A stretch of 8,410 nucleotides of DNA from an uncultured bacterium (GTDB lineage: Bacteria; Cyanobacteriota; Vampirovibrionia; Gastranaerophilales; Gastranaerophilaceae): positions 1 to 8,410 of the forward strand of contig USHE01000080.1 of the NCBI GenBank assembly GCA_900554385.1. The letters run 5' to 3'. Below, piece by piece: positions 5,378 through 8,410 of this stretch. Every line of letters begins with the position of its first letter. The first letter of the stretch is position 1. A model generated the notes under the pieces. That model saw only the letters and a program-made list of their open reading frames with translations, ran no database searches and was not told where the DNA came from. The position numbers and the translations under genes are program-made.

Positions 5378-6479
5378 ATATTAACATTTTTCCGTTTTCG
5401 TAAATAAGAACATCGTCGGCGTAAATTTTTCCGCCGTTTTTCATGTTTTTTATCAAATCCCAGTGCAGTCCTGAAACATTTTTACCGCCGGTTTCAGGGT
5501 AAGACGCCCCGACTGCCATGTGGATTGCTCCGCCTATTTTTTCATCGAAAAGAATATTCCCCGTAATTTCTTGAATTTCGTCATTCGTTCCGATGGCAAT
5601 TTCGCCTATGCCTCGAGAACCTTCATCCATATCAAGCATGGCGTTTACAAAGTCTTCGCCTTTTTCCGCTGTCGCTTTTATGACTTTACCGCTTTCGATA
5701 AATAAATGAACTCCCTGAGCTTCGTTGCCGCGATAAATTTGCGGAAAGTCAAAGTATATTTCGCCGTTTATTTCATTTTCTACAGGGGAAGTGAATACTT
5801 CTCCGTCTGGATAATTGTTTAATCCCGAACAGCTAATCCATTTTCTGTCTTTTACGCCAAATGTGATATCTGTTTTTTCTCCTGTAATTCTTATTTGTTT
5901 GACTTTATTTAAATAATCAGCCCATTTTGATTGTTTGATATCAAGTTCTTTTAATTTTGCTACAGGGTCGTCTAAATCCAAATAGCAGGATTTAAATAAA
6001 AATTCCGAATATTCATCAAATGACATTTTGGCTTCCTGAGCAAGTGCGTGAGTCGGAACATCTGCTATAACCCATTTTGCTGAGCCTTCTGCCGAACGTT
6101 TCATAAGAACTTCAGATAAGGCTTTAGTGGCTTTGCCCCTGCGTGCAAGCTTTTTCATATCTGCATGTGCCATTGTTTTGGTGTTCATTGGTCCGCCGAT
6201 TGAGATGAATTTATCTACCGTTTCGTATTCCAGTTTTGAAATTGGATCAACGTAATCCAATTGCTCATCGCTGGCTAATTTTATAAAAGTATCGGACATA
6301 TCTTCGATGGATGTTCTCACGAGCGGATGCCCGCCTTTTTCTAAAACTCTTTTAAAAACCGCTTTAACTAAATCTTTTGTATAAACGCTCGTCCCTCTGA
6401 TTTGAACAAGGTCGCCTTTTTGAACATCGACAGAATAATCCACAAGTACTTCTGCATATTTATCCCAAATTGTTTTCAT
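5376..6479 (-). CDS. M29-family metallo-aminopeptidase (AmpS/PepS type)
   Basis: 367 residues, normal for shorter members of peptidase family M29, which remove N-terminal amino acids in the cytoplasm using a two-metal site. The expected ligand set is present: E227 in DGEVFTSP, E293 in GIGEIAIG, H320 in KIGGAIHMAVG, and H339 and D341 in GLHWDLI. Y327 fits the active-site tyrosine known from Staphylococcus AmpS. There is no signal peptide. The start is the ATG at 6477-6479 because AGGAGA (minus strand, 6486-6491) lies six nt upstream; the frame stays open for 35 more codons, but these run through the hairpin repeat and have no SD. It ends in the shared terminator at 5348-5377. It follows lpxA on the same strand but a terminator lies between them, so it is probably a separate unit. 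Role in peptide turnover is inferred from the family. Confidence 0.93.
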   Translation of the reverse strand: MKTIWDKYAEVLVDYSVDVQKGDLVQIRGTSVYTKDLVKAVFKRVLEKGGHPLVRTSIEDMSDTFIKLASDEQLDYVDPISKLEYETVDKFISIGGPMNTKTMAHADMKKLARRGKATKALSEVLMKRSAEGSAKWVIADVPTHALAQEAKMSFDEYSEFLFKSCYLDLDDPVAKLKELDIKQSKWADYLNKVKQIRITGEKTDITFGVKDRKWISCSGLNNYPDGEVFTSPVENEINGEIYFDFPQIYRGNEAQGVHLFIESGKVIKATAEKGEDFVNAMLDMDEGSRGIGEIAIGTNDEIQEITGNILFDEKIGGAIHMAVGASYPETGGKNVSGLHWDLIKNMKNGGKIYADDVLIYENGKMLI

Positions 6480-6513
6480 AAAAAATCTCCTGTAATTTAA
6501 TAATTTTACTCGC

Positions 6514-6578
6514 ATGAATAAGATTTTTATTTCGAGACGATAGCGGGAGCGTGTTCGAGAAATGAAAATCTTATTCAT
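6514..6578. repeat. long inverted repeat, REP/MITE-like
   Basis: The 20-nt arms 6514-6533 (ATGAATAAGATTTTTATTTC) and 6559-6578 pair along their full length with a single G-U. They enclose a 25-nt loop that is GC-richer than its surroundings (GATAGCGGGAGCG within 6538-6550). The stem lies between lpxA and the aminopeptidase and has no T-run after it on either strand, so it is not a normal terminator. It looks like a dispersed palindromic unit or a structured leader for the aminopeptidase mRNA. Confidence 0.75.
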
Positions 6579-6585
6579 TATCATG

Positions 6586-6615
6586 ATTATAATTAAAAAC
6601 TCCCTTCTTCTGCAA
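6586..6615 (-). promoter_or_regulatory. possible aminopeptidase promoter
   Basis: Minus-strand TATAAT (6586-6591) has a weak TTGCAG (6610-6615) 18 nt upstream, inside the lpxA terminator. Transcription would start near 6579, placing the whole inverted repeat in a leader of about 100 nt. Confidence 0.3.
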
Positions 6616-6630
6616 TCGGAAAAAGGGAGG
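6591..6630 (-). terminator. rho-independent terminator of lpxA
   Basis: On the minus strand CTCCCTT (6623-6629) pairs with AAGGGAG (6600-6606), with a few more pairs inside around an 8-nt loop, followed by TTTTTAATT (6591-6599). It begins six bases after the lpxA stop codon. Confidence 0.75.
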
Positions 6631-6635
6631 ACTTT

Positions 6636-7445
6636 TTATTCTTCATTTTCGAGTGATTCGTGTCCGGATTTGTGGGATTTCAGAAGCACTCCGCGTTTAG
6701 ATGTTTGGATGAAATCAATCATTTTTTCTATATATTCATTCATCGGGATTTCTGCTTTGATTTTTTCGATAGCCTGAGTTGTATTGTATTCGTCAGAAAT
6801 CAAAAGTTTGAACGCTTCATTTGTTGCGGTTCTAACTTCTTGCGGAACTCCGCGTCTTTTCATTGCGATAACATTAAGTCCGCGCGGAACAGGAGGTCTG
6901 CCTTCCCCTTTAGAATAAGGGAGAATATCCTGACGGGAAGCGGAAAATCCGCTAATAATTGCCATATCTCCAATTCTGATATTTTGATGGAATACGCTCA
7001 TTCCGCCGACAAAAGCTCCAAATCCTACATGTACGTGACCGCCCAGTGTTACAAGATTTGCAAGAATAACCTGATCTGCAAGAACACAGTTATGGGCAAT
7101 ATGTGAACCTACCATTAAAAGGCACTTGTTACCGATTCTTGTAGTAAAATCACCGCAAGCTGCTCCTCTGTGAATGGTTACGTTTTCTTTGATAATAGTA
7201 TCATCGCCAATTACAACCTTTGTCGGCTCACCTTTGTAACCTAAATCTTGCGGTTCAGAGCCAATGGTTGCAAACGGAGATATTGTACATCTCTCGCCGA
7301 TTTCAGCGTGTTCAATGTATGCATTTGCAATTACTCTTGTTTTGCTTCTGATTTTTACGTTTTCGCCTATGATTACGTAAGGTCCGATTATTGCATCTTC
7401 TGCAATTTGTGCTGATGGATGGATTACAGCTGTTTTGTCTATCAT
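6636..7445 (-). CDS. lpxA: acyl-ACP--UDP-N-acetylglucosamine O-acyltransferase
   Basis: 269 residues (E. coli LpxA has 262). It catalyses the first step of lipid A synthesis, moving a 3-hydroxyacyl chain from ACP to UDP-GlcNAc in the cytoplasm. The N-terminal part is a left-handed beta-helix of hexapeptide repeats (residues 1 to about 185), followed by the C-terminal helical domain (from about 195, MKRRGVPQEVRTATNEAFKLL). Key pieces: SEPQDLGYKGEPTKVVIG (63-80), VTIHRG (89-94), GSHIAHNC with catalytic H118 (E. coli H125), H137 and H153. G166 lines up with E. coli G173, the hydrocarbon-ruler position that permits a C14 chain; the chain length is inference. The extra C-terminal tail KSHKSGHESLENEE is hydrophilic. 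SD GAGAGG (7451-7456) precedes the ATG by five nt. The gene stands alone, without lpxC, fabZ, lpxD or lpxB beside it. Confidence 0.97.
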   Translation of the reverse strand: MIDKTAVIHPSAQIAEDAIIGPYVIIGENVKIRSKTRVIANAYIEHAEIGERCTISPFATIGSEPQDLGYKGEPTKVVIGDDTIIKENVTIHRGAACGDFTTRIGNKCLLMVGSHIAHNCVLADQVILANLVTLGGHVHVGFGAFVGGMSVFHQNIRIGDMAIISGFSASRQDILPYSKGEGRPPVPRGLNVIAMKRRGVPQEVRTATNEAFKLLISDEYNTTQAIEKIKAEIPMNEYIEKMIDFIQTSKRGVLLKSHKSGHESLENEE

Positions 7446-7475
7446 AATTACCTCTCTTTTCTACTTAATAGGTTA

Positions 7476-7504
7476 ATTATAGTACAAACTTTTTGGACAC
7501 TCAA
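7476..7504 (-). promoter_or_regulatory. lpxA promoter
   Basis: Minus-strand -35 TTGAGT (7499-7504), a 17-nt spacer and -10 TATAAT (7476-7481). The predicted start near 7469 gives a leader of about 25 nt, ending in the GAGAGG ribosome binding site. Confidence 0.75.
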
Positions 7505-7530
7505 TAAATTTATATAATTTTAATTTTCTG

Positions 7531-7559
7531 TTGAAAAGTTTGTTGGATTAAAATATAAT
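7531..7559 (+). promoter_or_regulatory. promoter of the Cys-rich surface protein gene
   Basis: -35 TTGAAA (7531-7536), exactly 17 nt, -10 TATAAT (7554-7559), 11 of 12 consensus positions. It points away from the lpxA promoter, with about 26 bp between the two -35 elements. The transcript would begin near 7566. Confidence 0.8.
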
Positions 7560-7591
7560 TGTTGCGTAATAAATTTTAAGAGGATTGGATA

Positions 7592-8260
7592 TTGAAAAAA
7601 GGCTTTGTTGGTTTATTGAGTATAGTTTTGCTTGTATGTTTTGTTTATTTTGCTGGAACTTATTCTTCTAATGGCAAAAATGTAAAATATAAATTAACAA
7701 AGGTTACTGAAAATTCTGAGGAAACTATTTTTGAAATTAATATAAAAAATCATCCGATAAAGTTTAAAAAAGAAAAGGTTTATATAAGTGCAGCTCCTGA
7801 TGGCGGTAAATGTATAATTAAGTTAGGACGCGGAAAATGTTTTTCCGCTCCGTTTTACCCCAGACCGATTACGAAATCCCAGTGTGAATTTAATAAAGAA
7901 AAGTTAGGGATAAAAGGTTGTTATTACCAAAAAGATTATTGGGCAGGTGCGGTAAAACAATGCGGCGGAGTTAATAAAATGCCGTCAATGAGAGAACTGG
8001 CAATGATTGCAAGTGCTTTTTATAAAGGGAGCCCTGCAATTGGGGAAAGAAAATCTATCGAAAATCTTGCCTATAATTCCGATGCTGTAAAAGTTTTGAA
8101 TTTGAGAGAAAATAATTTTTGTCTATGGTCAGGAGAAGAATATGGAAACCTTGGTTTAAGTGCATCCGGTCGCTGTTTCTTCCCGTCATATACACATTTC
8201 TTTGTGGATTATTACAAAAAATTTGATAGTGTTATGGCAGTTTGCCTGACAAATGATTAA
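7592..8260 (+). CDS. membrane-anchored Cys-rich protein with a DUF1566/Lcl-like domain
   Basis: 222 residues with a TTG start. AAGAGGA (7578-7584) lies seven nt ahead, and no ATG near the N-terminus would preserve the hydrophobic segment. MKKGFVGLLSIVLLVCFVYFAG is a signal anchor or signal peptide, with the rest outside the cytoplasmic membrane. Residues about 45-100 are Lys-rich with several likely beta strands. The C-terminal part has YWAGAVKQCGGVNKMPSMRELAMIA (116-140), FCLWSGEEYG (176-185) and a final SVMAVCLTND. That order (W..A...C, a Pro-x-x-x-EL helix, a W-S strand, and a closing V-C) resembles DUF1566/Lcl or fibrobacter-type surface domains with a C-type-lectin-like fold; this is a tentative pattern match. 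The ectodomain has eight Cys (74, 83, 98, 110, 124, 177, 195, 218), suggesting disulfides. Divergent from lpxA. Ligand and partners are unknown. Confidence 0.78.
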   Translation: MKKGFVGLLSIVLLVCFVYFAGTYSSNGKNVKYKLTKVTENSEETIFEINIKNHPIKFKKEKVYISAAPDGGKCIIKLGRGKCFSAPFYPRPITKSQCEFNKEKLGIKGCYYQKDYWAGAVKQCGGVNKMPSMRELAMIASAFYKGSPAIGERKSIENLAYNSDAVKVLNLRENNFCLWSGEEYGNLGLSASGRCFFPSYTHFFVDYYKKFDSVMAVCLTND

Positions 8261-8296
8261 ATTTATGCATATTATGCAGATAGTCTTAACATAAAA

Positions 8297-8324
8297 TTGA
8301 AAAATCTCTTTTTTAGGTTATAAT
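8297..8324 (+). promoter_or_regulatory. promoter of the partial gene at the right edge
   Basis: -35 TTGAAA (8297-8302), a 16-nt spacer and -10 TATAAT (8319-8324). The predicted start near 8331 lies about 30 nt ahead of the ATG at 8360. Confidence 0.75.
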
Positions 8325-8359
8325 GAGTATGAGCAAATATTTTATAAGAGAGGGAAATA

Positions 8360-8410
8360 ATGAATAAAAATCAATCTGCAGGTATGTATATAGTTCTGGC
8401 AATTATCGTG
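8360..8410 (+). CDS. 5' end of a gene cut by the window edge
   Basis: Only 17 codons are present: MNKNQSAGMYIVLAIIV. An AGAGGGA ribosome binding site (8349-8355) and a consensus promoter support a real gene. The short polar start followed by MYIVLAIIV suggests an N-terminal membrane segment. This would fit many membrane proteins, including FtsH-type proteases, but 17 residues cannot decide. The reading frame continues past the window. Confidence 0.75.
   Translation, partial: MNKNQSAGMYIVLAIIV

Noticed and set aside
6480..6584. 35-residue extension of the aminopeptidase
   Set aside because: It has no ribosome binding site and translates the inverted repeat; the M29 fold begins at MKTIWDKYAE with a clear AGGAGA ahead.
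5520..7106. Plus-strand frames inside the aminopeptidase and lpxA (5520-5705, 6562-6777, 6660-7106)
   Set aside because: All are antisense to genes with intact catalytic motifs and lack expression signals.
8265..8279. TGCATATTATGCA palindrome as a terminator for the Cys-rich protein gene
   Set aside because: The stem is short, AT-rich and has no T-run, so I cannot support termination there.
1..8410. tRNA, rRNA, CRISPR, transposon or prophage genes
   Set aside because: No cloverleaf-like T-arm signature, spaced direct repeats, transposase or integrase motifs were seen on either strand.

Overview
The window is AT-rich and densely packed, with strong AGGAG-type ribosome binding sites, sigma70-like promoters and short rho-independent hairpins. 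An intact lpxA means an outer membrane with lipid A, so the source is a low-GC Gram-negative. The combination of a GGGtGRT protein, an AcsE-like methyltransferase, an M29 aminopeptidase and a Cys-rich DUF1566-like surface protein made me think of a gut Melainabacteria/Gastranaerophilales-type organism, but that placement is a guess. No rRNA, tRNA, CRISPR array, transposase or integrase was seen.

Layout. 31-1035 (+): a GGGtGRT-family protein, closed by a bidirectional terminator. 1093-1613: two divergent 68-residue helix-turn-helix-like proteins around a 107-bp region holding two palindromic operator-like sites that overlap promoters. 1585-4995 (-): an apparent unit of three genes read right to left: an AcsE/MetH-type pterin-binding methyltransferase, a 658-residue TPR protein, and a small putative lipoprotein whose ATG overlaps the TPR stop. 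The lipoprotein runs 29 bp tail-to-tail into one of the HTH genes. 5188-5343 (+): a 51-codon ORF with a strong ribosome binding site and its own terminator. 5376-6479 (-): an M29 aminopeptidase with a long perfect-stem hairpin in its leader. 6636-7445 (-): lpxA as an isolated transcription unit. 7592-8260 (+): a TTG-started, membrane-anchored, Cys-rich protein divergent from lpxA. 8360 to the edge (+): the first 17 codons of a gene with a good promoter.

The most interesting points concern gene starts and control regions. (1) The TPR gene is preceded, in frame, by a near-ideal signal peptide that has no ATG and is separated from the TPR frame by a TAA; a promoter-like -10 and a strong SD are positioned for that lost start. 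(2) The methyltransferase has an extended -10 only 6 nt from its ATG, predicting a leaderless mRNA. (3) The 51-codon gene is preceded by an SD-ATG-TAA start-stop element. (4) The divergent HTH pair resembles a compact two-regulator switch. (5) The hairpin before the aminopeptidase looks like a dispersed palindromic repeat. Functional statements rest on motif recognition from memory; no database search was made.
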